DNA from: Phytohabitans houttuyneae
GTDB lineage: Bacteria > Actinomycetota > Actinomycetes > Mycobacteriales > Micromonosporaceae
Length of the DNA: 64,000 bases
Reading direction: 5' to 3'
Assembly: GCF_011764425.1 (NCBI RefSeq)
Contig: NZ_BLPF01000001.1
Span: 2,595,001-2,659,000, forward strand
Both the position numbers and the translations under genes were made by a program. Shown here in pieces: positions 18,962-28,287 of the stretch (positions are counted from its first letter, which is position 1; each line of letters starts with the position of its first letter). The notes under the pieces were generated by a model, which did no database searches, was not told the origin of the DNA, and saw nothing but the letters and a program-made list of their open reading frames with translations.

Positions 18962-20806
18962 ATGCCTGAGCTGCGGTCGAGGACCTCCACGCATGGTCGC
19001 ACCATGGCCGGCGCCCGCGCCCTGTGGCGCGCCACCGGCATGACGGACGACGATTTCGGCAAGCCGATCGTCGCGATTGCCAACAGCTTCACCCAGTTCG
19101 TACCCGGGCATGTGCACCTCAAGGACCTCGGCGGCCTCGTCGCCGATGCGGTGGCGGAGGCCGGCGGCGTCGGGCGCGAGTTCAACACGATCGCGGTCGA
19201 CGACGGCATCGCGATGGGCCACGGCGGCATGCTCTACTCGCTGCCCAGCCGCGAGCTGATCGCCGACGCGGTCGAGTACATGGTGAACGCGCACTGCGCC
19301 GACGCGCTCGTCTGCATCTCCAACTGCGACAAGATCACGCCGGGCATGCTGATCGCCGCGCTGCGGCTCAACATCCCCACGGTCTTCGTCTCCGGCGGCC
19401 CGATGGAGGCCGGCAAGACGGTCGCGATCGAGGGCATCGTGCACGACAAGATCGACCTGATCGACGCGATGATCGCCTCGTCCAACGACGCGGTCACCGA
19501 CGAGCAGCTCGGCGGCATCGAGCGTTCCGCCTGCCCGACGTGCGGCTCGTGCTCCGGCATGTTCACCGCCAACTCGATGAACTGCCTCACCGAGGCCATC
19601 GGCCTCGCCCTCCCGGGCAACGGCTCGACCCTGGCCACCCACGCCGCCCGCAAGGCACTCTTCGAGCGGGCCGGCCGGCTGGTCGTCGACATCGCCAAGC
19701 AGTGGTACGAGAACGACGACGCCTCGGTGCTGCCCCGCGCGATCGCCTCCCGGAGCGCGTTCGAAAACGCGGTCGCGCTGGACGTGGCGATGGGTGGCTC
19801 GACCAACACGGTGCTGCACCTGCTGGCCGCGGCCCGCGAGGCGGAGCTCGACTTCGGCGTCGCGGACATCGACGCGATCTCCCGCCAGGTGCCCTGCCTG
19901 TCCAAGGTCGCGCCGAACTCGCCGAAGTACCACATGGAGGACGTGCACCGCGCCGGCGGCATCCCGGCCATCCTGGGCGAGCTCGACCGCGCCGGCCTGC
20001 TGCGCCGCGACGTGCGTTCGGTGCACGCCGGCGACCTCGACACCTGGCTGGCCGACTGGGACATCCGCGGCGGCAAGGCGACGCCGGAGGCGATCGAGCT
20101 GTTCCACGCCGCGCCGGGCGGGGTGCGCACCACCCAGCCGTTCTCGACGGAAAACCGGTGGGACCGCCTCGACGTGGACGCGGCCGAGGGCTGCATCCGC
20201 GACCGCGCCCACGCCTACACGGCGGACGGCGGCCTCGCGATCCTGCACGGCAACCTCGCGCCGGACGGCTGCGTGGTCAAGACCGCGGGCGTGCCCGAGG
20301 AGGTCTGGCGCTTCAGCGGCCCGGCCCGGGTGTTCGAGTCGCAGGAGGACGCGGTCAGCGGCATCCTCAACAAGGACGTCAAGGCCGGCGACGTGGTCGT
20401 GATCCGGTACGAGGGGCCGAAGGGCGGGCCGGGCATGCAGGAGATGCTCTACCCGACCTCGTTCCTCAAGGGCCGTGGCCTGGGCCGCGCGTGCGCGCTG
20501 ATCACCGACGGCCGCTTCTCCGGCGGCACCTCGGGCCTGTCCATCGGCCACGTCTCCCCCGAGGCGGCCGGCGGCGGCCTGATCGCCCTGGTGGAAGACG
20601 GCGACGAGATCGTGATCGACATCCCGGGTCGCTCGCTCGAGCTGAACGTGCCGGCCGACGTGCTGGACGCCCGCCGGGTGGCCCAGGAAAAGCGCGACAA
20701 GCCCTACACCCCGATAGCCCGCACCCGCCCAGTGTCGGCTGCCCTCCGCGCCTACGCCTCGATGGCCACCTCGGCCAGCGACGGCGCCTACCGCCTCGTC
20801 CCCTAG
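18962..20806 (+). CDS. ilvD: dihydroxy-acid dehydratase
   Basis: 614 aa Fe-S dehydratase, third common step of branched-chain synthesis. [27 protein letters not shown] begins the protein; cluster cysteines are in [12 protein letters not shown] and [22 protein letters not shown], with the carbamylated-lysine position in the former. C-terminal [23 protein letters not shown] is intact. It is on the opposite strand from ilvBNC and divergent from the GGDEF gene, sharing about 157 bp of intergenic DNA. A 60-bp inverted element follows its stop. Confidence 0.96.
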   Translation: MPELRSRTSTHGRTMAGARALWRATGMTDDDFGKPIVAIANSFTQFVPGHVHLKDLGGLVADAVAEAGGVGREFNTIAVDDGIAMGHGGMLYSLPSRELIADAVEYMVNAHCADALVCISNCDKITPGMLIAALRLNIPTVFVSGGPMEAGKTVAIEGIVHDKIDLIDAMIASSNDAVTDEQLGGIERSACPTCGSCSGMFTANSMNCLTEAIGLALPGNGSTLATHAARKALFERAGRLVVDIAKQWYENDDASVLPRAIASRSAFENAVALDVAMGGSTNTVLHLLAAAREAELDFGVADIDAISRQVPCLSKVAPNSPKYHMEDVHRAGGIPAILGELDRAGLLRRDVRSVHAGDLDTWLADWDIRGGKATPEAIELFHAAPGGVRTTQPFSTENRWDRLDVDAAEGCIRDRAHAYTADGGLAILHGNLAPDGCVVKTAGVPEEVWRFSGPARVFESQEDAVSGILNKDVKAGDVVVIRYEGPKGGPGMQEMLYPTSFLKGRGLGRACALITDGRFSGGTSGLSIGHVSPEAAGGGLIALVEDGDEIVIDIPGRSLELNVPADVLDARRVAQEKRDKPYTPIARTRPVSAALRAYASMATSASDGAYRLVP

Positions 20807-20818
20807 CCGCTTCACGCA

Positions 20819-20878
20819 GTTGATCAGGGAGTTGGTGGGCGTGACGCGGCGCGCCGTTGCACCAACTCCCTGATCGAC
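20819..20878. repeat. 60-bp GTTGATCAGGGAGTTG inverted element, copy 1
   Basis: The ends GTTGATCAGGGAGTTGGTG and CACCAACTCCCTGATCGAC pair with one mismatch, giving a 19-bp-arm hairpin between the convergent ilvD and mannanase genes. It matches the reverse complement of the element at 23829-23890. It could act as a bidirectional terminator. Confidence 0.75.
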
Positions 20879-20894
20879 AGGTGCGGAGGGCGGG

Positions 20895-22862
20895 TTACTC
20901 GGCCCGGACGTTGTCGATGTCGAACTCGCCCGGGTGCGCCCACACGTAGACCTCGCGCACGTCGGACAGCGCCGCCGCGTCGCAGGACATCTGGGTGAGC
21001 AGGTCGGCCGTCACGGTCACCTGGGTGCTTTGCGGTACCCAGGCGAAGTTGGACTGGCACCAGCTGGGCACGTCGCCGTACTGCACGGCGATCGCACCGC
21101 TCGTGCCGGCGTCCGGACCGGTGCGCAGGTCGAACTTGAGCGACACCTTGCCGGTCAGGTCGAGCGGCGCGGGCAGCCGGATGCCGAACCACCCCTGTGC
21201 CGAGGCGGAGATGTGCAGGCCGTACGCGCCCTCGGTGTGGAAGTCGGCGGTCTGCGTGGTGGTACCGACGTCACCGAGCCATGGCGCGGCCGCCCACCCC
21301 TCCGTCCCGGTCTCGAACGTGGCGATCTGGATCGGCGGGGTCGCCTCGGGCAGCACGGTGATGGTCAGTTCGGCCACATTGGACGTACGGCCGGCGAGGT
21401 CCCGCACCGTGTAGCCGGCCACCGCGCGCCCGTGGAAGTCGGTGGCGGGCGTGAACGTCACCGTCGAACCGTCCAGGGTGAACACTCCACCCGCGACGGT
21501 CACGGACCGCTGCTGCCCCGCTGCCGCCGGGTCGAGGTCGATCGACGAGGCCCGCACGGACGTGCGGTACGCGATGTCGTTGTGCGCCGGCTCAAGCGTC
21601 ACCGGCGTCTCGAAGGCGGTGACGGCGCCGTCGTGGTCGGCCACCGGTGGTCGTGAACGCAGGCCGCGGCGGATGTCGTCGCCCGCGTTCGCGAGCGTGA
21701 TGCAGACCGGGCTCGGGCAGTAGACGGTGTAGCCGTCGTAGTCGGGGTAGAGCGTGCCGTCGTCCTGCACGCCGGAGAGGATCCAGTAGAGCCAGCCGCT
21801 GCCGCCGCTGGTCCGGAACGTGTCGGTCCACTCCTGGTAGACCGGGTTGCGGTCCTCCTTCTCCACCCAGCCGAACTCGCCGAGCATCGCCGGCTTGCCG
21901 ACCCGCCGCGCCTCGCGGTTGTGCCGCTCGATCCAGGCGGTGCCCCAGGGCGCGTCCTTGCCCCAGTGGTGCGGGTACAGGTGGTAGGACATGACGTCCA
22001 CGGCGGGCAGCTTGGCGAGCGCGATCGAGTCGACGCCCTCACCGCAGTTGACCGTCCAGTCGGTGCTGGCCCGGTCGTCGCAGAAGAAGCCCTCGTCGCC
22101 GACGCTCGCCAGGTGCCTGCGGTCGATCGACTTGATGTGGCGGGTCATCTCGTCGGCCCACGTGGTGAGCGTCTGCGTGGTGCAGGTGGGCGAGGTCGGG
22201 TGGATACCGGAGCCCTTGCACCGCGGCTCGTTGCCCAGCTCCCAGGTCATGACCGCCGGGTCGTCCTTGTACTTCACGCCGGTGAGCGTGTTTGTGCGGT
22301 TGAGGACGTGCGAGATCCAGTCCTTGTACCAGCCGCGGATGACCGGGTCGGTGTAGAACTCGTCGTGGTACTGCCCGCCGCGCCAGCGCACGTACTGGGC
22401 GATGCCACCGAAGTCGCTCCAGTTGTTGGTGAGCGGGATGACAAGCTTGATGCCCGCGTCGCCGGCGGCCTTGATGACGTAGTCGAGGCGTTCCAGCCCG
22501 TCGGCGCCGTCGTTGTACGCCGGCCTTGTGCCGTCCCAGTACTGGAAGTAGACGCCGTCGGCCTTGCCGGCCACGGAGTTGGAACCGTCCTGGTTGCCGA
22601 TGTCGAGGAAGCCCCACGTGCGCAGCACTGTGAAGCCGCCGGACTTCGCGTCGGCGTACACGTCGTCGACCATCAGGCGCGACTTGTACATGAGGTAGTA
22701 GTTGTTGGTCCCGGCGAAGCGGAACCTCTTGCCGTCGAGCTTGAGGTCGGCACCGTGCCGCGTGACGAAACCGTCCTGTGTGGACGGAGTGGCGGCGGCC
22801 GGAGCGGCGGGGGCGACGACGGCGAGTGCGGTGAGGAGGGCGAGGAGGGGACGCACTTTCAT
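20895..22862 (-). CDS. secreted GH5 mannan endo-1,4-beta-mannosidase with C-terminal carbohydrate-binding region
   Basis: 655 aa. A Sec signal peptide ends near residue 24 (APAAAA). The GH5 (subfamily 7-like) barrel occupies about residues 30-400: FRFAGTNNYYLMYKS at the start, acid/base Glu in WELGNEPRC, nucleophile Glu in MLGEFGW, and aromatic substrate residues. Then an Ig-like linker domain (about 410-505) and a C-terminal beta-sandwich (about 510-655, FETGTEGWAAAPW...SLKFDLRT) resembling mannan-binding modules. It should cut beta-mannan outside the cell. The ATG overlaps the ROK kinase stop (TGATG), so it is the last gene of the mannan operon. Confidence 0.85.
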   Translation of the reverse strand: MKVRPLLALLTALAVVAPAAPAAATPSTQDGFVTRHGADLKLDGKRFRFAGTNNYYLMYKSRLMVDDVYADAKSGGFTVLRTWGFLDIGNQDGSNSVAGKADGVYFQYWDGTRPAYNDGADGLERLDYVIKAAGDAGIKLVIPLTNNWSDFGGIAQYVRWRGGQYHDEFYTDPVIRGWYKDWISHVLNRTNTLTGVKYKDDPAVMTWELGNEPRCKGSGIHPTSPTCTTQTLTTWADEMTRHIKSIDRRHLASVGDEGFFCDDRASTDWTVNCGEGVDSIALAKLPAVDVMSYHLYPHHWGKDAPWGTAWIERHNREARRVGKPAMLGEFGWVEKEDRNPVYQEWTDTFRTSGGSGWLYWILSGVQDDGTLYPDYDGYTVYCPSPVCITLANAGDDIRRGLRSRPPVADHDGAVTAFETPVTLEPAHNDIAYRTSVRASSIDLDPAAAGQQRSVTVAGGVFTLDGSTVTFTPATDFHGRAVAGYTVRDLAGRTSNVAELTITVLPEATPPIQIATFETGTEGWAAAPWLGDVGTTTQTADFHTEGAYGLHISASAQGWFGIRLPAPLDLTGKVSLKFDLRTGPDAGTSGAIAVQYGDVPSWCQSNFAWVPQSTQVTVTADLLTQMSCDAAALSDVREVYVWAHPGEFDIDNVRAE

Positions 22863-23818
22863 CAGGTACTCCCGAAAATGAGAGCGGCGGCACCGAGCAG
22901 ACCCGCGTCCGCGCCGAGCAGGCTCGGGTGGATCCGCACCCGGCGGACGAAGGCGAGACCGGCCAGGTCGGCGACGGCCTCGCGGAGCGGGGTGAAAAGC
23001 AGGTCGCCGGCGCCGGCTACGCCGCCGCCGACCACCACGTCGTCGAGGTCGAGCAGGCCGCCGGCGGAGACGATGCCGGCGGCGAGCGCGGCAGCTGAAC
23101 GCGTGAACGCGGCCCGGGCGATGGGATCGCCGTCGCGGGCGTCCCGGGCGAGCGTGCGGGCGTCCGGTGGCGCGGCGGCGGCATCTGGTCGCCGCTCTAC
23201 CCGGTCACCGCCTCGCCAGCCCTTGGACCAGGCCCACTTCACCATCGACGGCCCGCTCGCGATCGCCTCGACGCAGCCGCGACCGCCGCAGGGACACGGT
23301 GGGCCGTTGAGGTCGACCACGACGTGTCCGATGTGGCCGGCGTTGCCGGTGACGCCGGCGTACACCCGGCCGTCGAGCACCAGCCCGCCGCCCACGCCGG
23401 TGGAGACGACCATGCCGAGCATGGCCGGGGTGGTGTAGCCACCGCGCCAGTACTCACCGAGGGCCATGCAGTGGCCGTCGCCGGCGAGCACCGCGGGCCG
23501 GCCCGGCAGGATCGGGCGCAGGGCTTCCAGGATGGGGTACGGCCGCCAGTCCGGGATGTTGACCGGGCTGACCGTCCCGGCGCCGATGTCGACCGGCCCG
23601 GCCGAGCCGACGCCGAGGCCGGTCAGCTCGGCGGGCGTCCCCTGTGCCGCGACCTCGCGCACGAGCCGGTCAAGGGCGGCCGCGACCTTCTCTCCACCCG
23701 CCCCCGCGGGCGTGGCGGTCGTCCCCCGCGCCAGGATCCTTCCGTCCGTGTCCACGATCGCCGCCGCGATCTTCGTACCCCCGACGTCGACGGCCAGCAC
23801 CGGCCCGCGCCCGCTCAC
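22862..23818 (-). CDS. ROK-family sugar kinase
   Basis: 318 aa. VLAVDVGGTKIAAAIVD is the ATP-binding DxGGTK motif; GNAGHIGHVVVD carries the catalytic/zinc His and CPCGGRGCVE the zinc-binding Cys triad of ROK kinases; no N-terminal helix-turn-helix is present, so it is a kinase, not a NagC-type repressor. In this operon it probably phosphorylates mannose (or glucose released with it). GTG start with GGGAGGGG just upstream. A 62-bp inverted element fills the gap to the GH2 gene. Confidence 0.85.
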   Translation of the reverse strand: MSGRGPVLAVDVGGTKIAAAIVDTDGRILARGTTATPAGAGGEKVAAALDRLVREVAAQGTPAELTGLGVGSAGPVDIGAGTVSPVNIPDWRPYPILEALRPILPGRPAVLAGDGHCMALGEYWRGGYTTPAMLGMVVSTGVGGGLVLDGRVYAGVTGNAGHIGHVVVDLNGPPCPCGGRGCVEAIASGPSMVKWAWSKGWRGGDRVERRPDAAAAPPDARTLARDARDGDPIARAAFTRSAAALAAGIVSAGGLLDLDDVVVGGGVAGAGDLLFTPLREAVADLAGLAFVRRVRIHPSLLGADAGLLGAAALIFGST

Positions 23819-23828
23819 GACCCCTCCC

Positions 23829-23890
23829 GTTGATCAGGGACTTGGTGCACTGAAACGCCGCGTGACACGCCCATCAACTCCCTGATCAAC
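23829..23890. repeat. 62-bp GTTGATCAGGGA inverted element, copy 2, overlapping the GH2 stop
   Basis: The reverse complement of the element at 20819-20878 with about 80% identity. It lies in the gap between the GH2 and ROK genes and overlaps the GH2 stop codon (CGT TGA TCAGGG). As RNA it forms a long hairpin inside the operon, which could modulate downstream expression. Confidence 0.75.
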
Positions 23891-26315
23891 GCTGGTGGGG
23901 GACGTCGTTGACGCAGCGGAGCACGGGGCGGCGCGTCAGCGCCGGCCCGTGCAGTGTGGGTGGCGCGGTCACCCGGAAGACGGCGGTCTCGCCGGGCAGG
24001 AGGGTGACCATGACGTCGTCCACCGACGCGGTCGCGTCGAGGCGGTCGGGGAAGAGGGTCAGGTCGCGGAGGATCGTGCCGGCCTGCACGGTGACCTGCC
24101 AGCCGCCCGGCACCGGCTCGGCGGTGGACTCGTACTCCGGCGCGGGGTAAGGGATGTCCTTGTCCTCGGCGAAGAACCACCACGCCCGCAGCCCGTCGAT
24201 CTCGGCCAGGAGCAGCTCGCGGTGCGGGTCTTCGCTGCCGGTCAGGTCGGCGGGCAGCGGCAGCGTGACCGCGGAGCGCGGCGGCACGTCCAGGTCGAGC
24301 GCGGTCTTGGCGCGCGGCTCTCCCGCGATGGTCAGGCGGGTGACGCTGGCCGGTCCCTGCCACGGCTCGGCGCCGTCGTTGACCGCGACGAGCACCAGGG
24401 CGCCGTCGCGCGGCTGGATCGTGAGGAGGCGGTCGGCGTACGCGCGGCGCAGCGCGTACCACAGTGGTTTGCGCCGCCCGTCGCCGTCGACCGCCGCCCA
24501 CGAGGTGACCGGCCAGCAGTCGTTGAGCTGCCACATGATCGTGCCCATGCACAGCGGACGCAGCGACCGGAAGTGCTCGATGCCGAGCGCGAGCGCGCGG
24601 GCCTGGTTGACCTGGGTCAGGTAGTGCCAGTCGTCGAAGTCACCGGGCGCCGGCAGGTGGGCGTCGAGCCCGCGCTGGAGCTTGGCGTCGCCGTCCATCG
24701 CCTTCTGGTGGTGGCGCATGCCGGGCGAGTCGTGGGCGAGCGGATCATCGCTGATCGACCGCCGCAGCGTCGCGTACACGGGCGGGGCCTGGTAGCCGAA
24801 CTCGGCCACGAAGCGCGGGCGGTAGTCGCGGTAGTGCGTGTAGTCCTTCTGGTTCCACACGTCCCAGATGTGCATGCTGCCGTGCGCGGGGTCGTTCGGG
24901 TGCCGGTCGGGGTCGCCGGAGTAGGGGCTGCTCGGCCAGTACGGCCGGGTGGGGTCGAGCTCGGCGACGATGGCCGGCAGCACCCGCAGGTAGTAGCCCT
25001 CGCCCCAGCTGCGCCCGGCCAGCCGCTCGGGCCATCCCCAGTCGTGAAAGCCCCAGATGTTTTCGTTGCTGCCGAACCAGGCCACCAGGCTGGGGTGGCT
25101 GGCGAGCCGGGTGACCTGCTCGCGCGCTTCGGCCACCACCTCGCTCGCGATCGGGTCCTCCTCCGGGTACGCGGCGCAGGCGAAGAGGAAGTCCTGCGCC
25201 ACGAGCAGCCCCAGCTCGTCGGCGAGGTCGTAGAAGTCCTCGGACTCGTAGCGGCCACCGCCCCACACCCGCAGCATGTTGACGTTGGCGTCGCAGGCCT
25301 GGGCCAGCCGCTGCGCGTACCCCTCGCGGGTCACGCGGGTGACGAGCGAGTCGTCGGGGATCCAGTTGACGCCGCGGGCGAAGACCGGGACGCCGTTGAC
25401 CACGAACATGAAGGGGGTGCCGTCCGCATCCGGCGTGGTGTCGAGGTGCACCGAGCGGAAGCCGATCCGCCGCTGCCACGTGTCGACCGCCGTGCCGGCG
25501 GCGGAGCGCAGCGTCACGTCGAGAAGGTGGCGCACCTGCTCCCCGTACCCCCTGGGCCACCACAGCTCGGGGTCGCGGACCTCGACCTTCACGATGGCCG
25601 TGCGCTCCCCGGGCGCGACGGTGGTTTCCGCGCGGAACCCCGCCACCGCCGCACTGAGCGCGAGCGGTTCGTCGGAGTCGCGCTCGACCTCGACGTGTAC
25701 CTCGACCCGCCCGACTCCATCGTCGACGGTCACCAGTGGACGGACCGTGGCCAGCCGGGCGGTGGACCAGGCGTGCAGCCCGATCGGCTGCCAGATGCCG
25801 GCGGTCACCACGTTGGGTCCCCAGTCCCAGCCGAAGTTGCACGCCATCTTCCGGATGAAGTTGAAGTAGTCGGGGTACGCGTTGGGCCGGTCGCCGAGCG
25901 CGTCCCGCACCTGCTCGGCATAGCGGTACGCCGATCCGAAGTGGACGCGGAGGCGGTTTTCGCCGGTGCGCAGGTGCGGACGGGCGTCAAAGCGGTACGA
26001 GCGGTGCATGTTGGCGGTCGTGCCGACCTCGGCGCCGTTGAGGCTGACCGTGGCGACGGTGTCGAGACCGGCGCAGGCGAGGTCGACGCGCGCGTCGGTG
26101 GTGCCGTCCCACTGGAACGCCGCCTCGTACACCCAGTCGGTGTGTCCGATCCAGCGCAGCGCGGTCTCGTTGGCGTCGAGGTGCGGGTCGGGGATGAGGC
26201 CGGCGGCCAGCAGGTCGGTGTGGACGCAGCCGGGGACCGCCGCCGGCAGCGGACCGACCGACCCGTCGGCCGCTGCCACCGTCCACCCGTCGTGCAGCGG
26301 TCGAAAATCGCTCAT
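23886..26315 (-). CDS. beta-mannosidase, GH2
   Basis: 809 aa, no signal peptide, so it works in the cytosol on imported manno-oligosaccharides. GH2 sugar-binding and Ig-like domains come first (DGWTV, WIGHTDWVYEAAFQW), then the TIM barrel with acid/base Glu in AWFGSNENIWGF and nucleophile Glu in RFVAEFGYQAPP; MACNFGWDWGP is characteristic of beta-mannosidases. ATG at 26315 has GAGCGAGGACGG just upstream. As sequenced, the upstream permease frame runs into this gene without a stop; see the permease entry. Family length is about 810-850 aa, so the start is sound. Confidence 0.9.
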   Translation of the reverse strand: MSDFRPLHDGWTVAAADGSVGPLPAAVPGCVHTDLLAAGLIPDPHLDANETALRWIGHTDWVYEAAFQWDGTTDARVDLACAGLDTVATVSLNGAEVGTTANMHRSYRFDARPHLRTGENRLRVHFGSAYRYAEQVRDALGDRPNAYPDYFNFIRKMACNFGWDWGPNVVTAGIWQPIGLHAWSTARLATVRPLVTVDDGVGRVEVHVEVERDSDEPLALSAAVAGFRAETTVAPGERTAIVKVEVRDPELWWPRGYGEQVRHLLDVTLRSAAGTAVDTWQRRIGFRSVHLDTTPDADGTPFMFVVNGVPVFARGVNWIPDDSLVTRVTREGYAQRLAQACDANVNMLRVWGGGRYESEDFYDLADELGLLVAQDFLFACAAYPEEDPIASEVVAEAREQVTRLASHPSLVAWFGSNENIWGFHDWGWPERLAGRSWGEGYYLRVLPAIVAELDPTRPYWPSSPYSGDPDRHPNDPAHGSMHIWDVWNQKDYTHYRDYRPRFVAEFGYQAPPVYATLRRSISDDPLAHDSPGMRHHQKAMDGDAKLQRGLDAHLPAPGDFDDWHYLTQVNQARALALGIEHFRSLRPLCMGTIMWQLNDCWPVTSWAAVDGDGRRKPLWYALRRAYADRLLTIQPRDGALVLVAVNDGAEPWQGPASVTRLTIAGEPRAKTALDLDVPPRSAVTLPLPADLTGSEDPHRELLLAEIDGLRAWWFFAEDKDIPYPAPEYESTAEPVPGGWQVTVQAGTILRDLTLFPDRLDATASVDDVMVTLLPGETAVFRVTAPPTLHGPALTRRPVLRCVNDVPHQR

Positions 26316-26403
26316 GCCCGTCCTCGCTCCGCTGCGGGCGGGCACGAGGCTCCAAACGCCCTGAGCCAAATGATTCGCTCGCTTCGCTCGCTCATGTGTG
26401 TGT
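26316..26403 (-). repeat. spacer with GAGCGAGCGAAGCGAGCG inverted motif
   Basis: The 88-bp gap between permease and GH2 contains GAGCGAGCGAAGCGAGCG (a GCGAGCG/GCGAAGCGAGCG-like near palindrome) and CGCAGCGGAGCGAGGACGGGC. Such strings are often seen in actinomycete intergenic DNA; only one copy is in this window, so its status as a dispersed repeat is inferred. Confidence 0.4.
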
Positions 26404-27293
26404 TTACCCTTGATTCCGGACAGCGCGATGCCCCTGGTGAAGTGCTTCTGGAATATGAGGAAAACGATGACGGTGGGCAGGGAGGTGAGCAAGGAGGCAG
26501 CCATGATGACCGCGAAGTGTTGCGGGTTGTACGCGTTGGACGCGTTCAGCCGGGAGAGGGCCACGGGCAGGTTGGCCATGCTGTCGCTCTGCACGATGAT
26601 GAGCGGCCACAGGAAGTTGTTCCACTCGGCCAGCACCACGAAGATGGCCATCGCCGCGAGCGCCGGCCGCATCAGCGGCATCACCACCCGCCACCAGATC
26701 CGCCACTCGCCCGCGCCGTCGACCCGCGCCGCGTGCACGAGGTCGTCAGGGATCGAGCGCATGTACTGCACGAGGAAGAAGACGACGAACGCCTTCGCGA
26801 GCGCCGGGACGATGTACCCCTCGTAGCTGTTGAGCCAGCCGAGGTTGCGCACGATCAGGTAGTTGGGGATGAGGCTGACCTGCCAGGGCACCATCATCGA
26901 GGCCACGATGACCACGAAGATGACCCGCTTTCCGGGGAGGTCCATCTTGGTCAGCGCGTACGCGGCGAGCGAGGCGAGCAGCAGCGACACGACCGTGATC
27001 GTGGTGGCGACGAACAGGCTGTTGAACATGAACCGCCCGAAGCCGCCCGGCACGTCGCTGAAGCGCTGGAAGAGCCCGGCGACGACCTGCTGGCCGCGCT
27101 GGTCCGGCGTGTAGTTGGGGTCGTAGAAGGCGTCCACCGTCGGGTCGTTCGGCACGAAGCTGGGCGGGTTTCTGGTCAGCTCCGGCACCGGCTTGAACGC
27201 GGCGGTGAGCATCCAGTAGAAGGGCACCAGCATGGTGGCGCCGAAGATGTAGAGCGGGATCCGGCCGATCGTGGGCAGGAGGCTTCGTCGCAT
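26404..27293 (-). CDS. carbohydrate ABC transporter permease, MalG type, with an apparent one-base deletion at its stop codon
   Basis: About 296 aa. MRRSLLPTIGRIPLYIFG starts at an ATG overlapping the stop of the previous permease (TGATG). Six predicted spans and the EAA loop HAARVDGAGEWRIWWRVVMPLMRPALAA that contacts the ATPase are visible. The family usually ends IALSGIKG and stop. Here AAG GGT AAA reads through, whereas one more G in the run at 26407-26409 gives AAG GGG TAA. The long fusion to beta-mannosidase seen in the raw frame is therefore probably a sequencing artefact. No ATPase gene is in the operon; a shared MsiK-type ATPase elsewhere is likely. Confidence 0.85.
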
Positions 27294-28285
27294 CACAGCT
27301 CCCTCAGCGCGCGGGTGACCCGGAGCTGGATCATGCTCACGATGAAGATGATGATGAACAGCGACCAGGCGATCGCCGACGCGTAGCCGAGCTGGAACTT
27401 CGTGAAGCCCATGTCGTACAGGTACGGCACAAGCATCAGGCCGCTGTCCTGCACGCCCCCGACGCTGCTGACGCCCCGGAAGACGATGTAGACCGCCTCG
27501 AACACCTGGAACGCGGAGATGAGGCTGGTGATCACCACGTACGTGGTGACCGGCTTGAGCTGCGGCAGCGTGATGTACCAGAACTGCTGCCACGAGGTGG
27601 CGCCGTCCAGCTTGGCCGACTCGTAGTGCTCCTCCGGGATCGCGTTGAGCCCGGCTACGAAGATCACCATGCCGTACCCGCAGCCGCCCCAGACCGCCAT
27701 CACGACAAGGATCGGGATCGTGAGTCTCGGCGTCGCGAGCCACTGCACCGGCTCGAAGCCGGCCCAGCCGATCACCGTGTTCGCGAGCCCGAAGTCCTCG
27801 ACCGTGAAGATCCACCGCCAGATCAGCGCGACCGCGATGGTCGAGGTCACCGCGGGCAGGAAGAAGAGCGTGCGCATGATCCGGTCGCGCCAGCTCGTAC
27901 CCCGGAAGGCGACCGCGAGCGTGAGGGCGAGCGCGGTGGTGAGCGTGACCGCGGCGGCGACGTAGATGAACGAGTTGAGCAGCGCCTGGCGGAACCGCTC
28001 GTCCTCCAGCCACAGCCGCCGGAAGTTGTCGACGCCCACGAAGGACGGCGGCTTGACCCCGTTGTAGTTGGTGAACGCGAAGTACAGCGAGTTCAGCAGG
28101 GGCCACACGAGGAACCCGACGAACAGCACCGCGAACGGGAGCAGCATCAGGTACCCGGGAAGCGCCCGCCGCAGCCGCATGCGCCGCAGTTCGGGCGAGC
28201 GCTTCGCCCGGCGTACCCCATCCAGGCCTTGGCCCGCCGCGGCCGGCGCACCCGGCGCCGGCGCGGTGGTGGTCGGTGTGGCCAT
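27293..28285 (-). CDS. carbohydrate ABC transporter permease, MalF type
   Basis: 330 aa. After a charged N-terminus (RAKRSPELRRMRLRRALPGYLMLLP) there are six predicted spans and the EAA loop ESAKLDGATSWQQFWYITLPQLKPV. ATG at 28285 lies 2 nt after the stop of the binding-protein gene. With the MalG partner it forms the membrane pore of a manno-oligosaccharide importer; substrate is inferred from the flanking mannanase and mannosidase. Confidence 0.92.
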   Translation of the reverse strand: MATPTTTAPAPGAPAAAGQGLDGVRRAKRSPELRRMRLRRALPGYLMLLPFAVLFVGFLVWPLLNSLYFAFTNYNGVKPPSFVGVDNFRRLWLEDERFRQALLNSFIYVAAAVTLTTALALTLAVAFRGTSWRDRIMRTLFFLPAVTSTIAVALIWRWIFTVEDFGLANTVIGWAGFEPVQWLATPRLTIPILVVMAVWGGCGYGMVIFVAGLNAIPEEHYESAKLDGATSWQQFWYITLPQLKPVTTYVVITSLISAFQVFEAVYIVFRGVSSVGGVQDSGLMLVPYLYDMGFTKFQLGYASAIAWSLFIIIFIVSMIQLRVTRALREL

Positions 28286-28287
28286 CG

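Noticed and set aside
20819-23890. Insertion-sequence termini flanking ROK and GH5
   Set aside because: No transposase and no target-site duplication; the hairpins fit repeat or terminator elements, and the two genes belong to the mannan pathway.
23886-28106. A single 1406-residue permease-mannosidase protein
   Set aside because: Its first 270 residues are out of frame with the MalF-type permease gene, and the permease/GH2 join is explained by one missing G at the permease stop codon.
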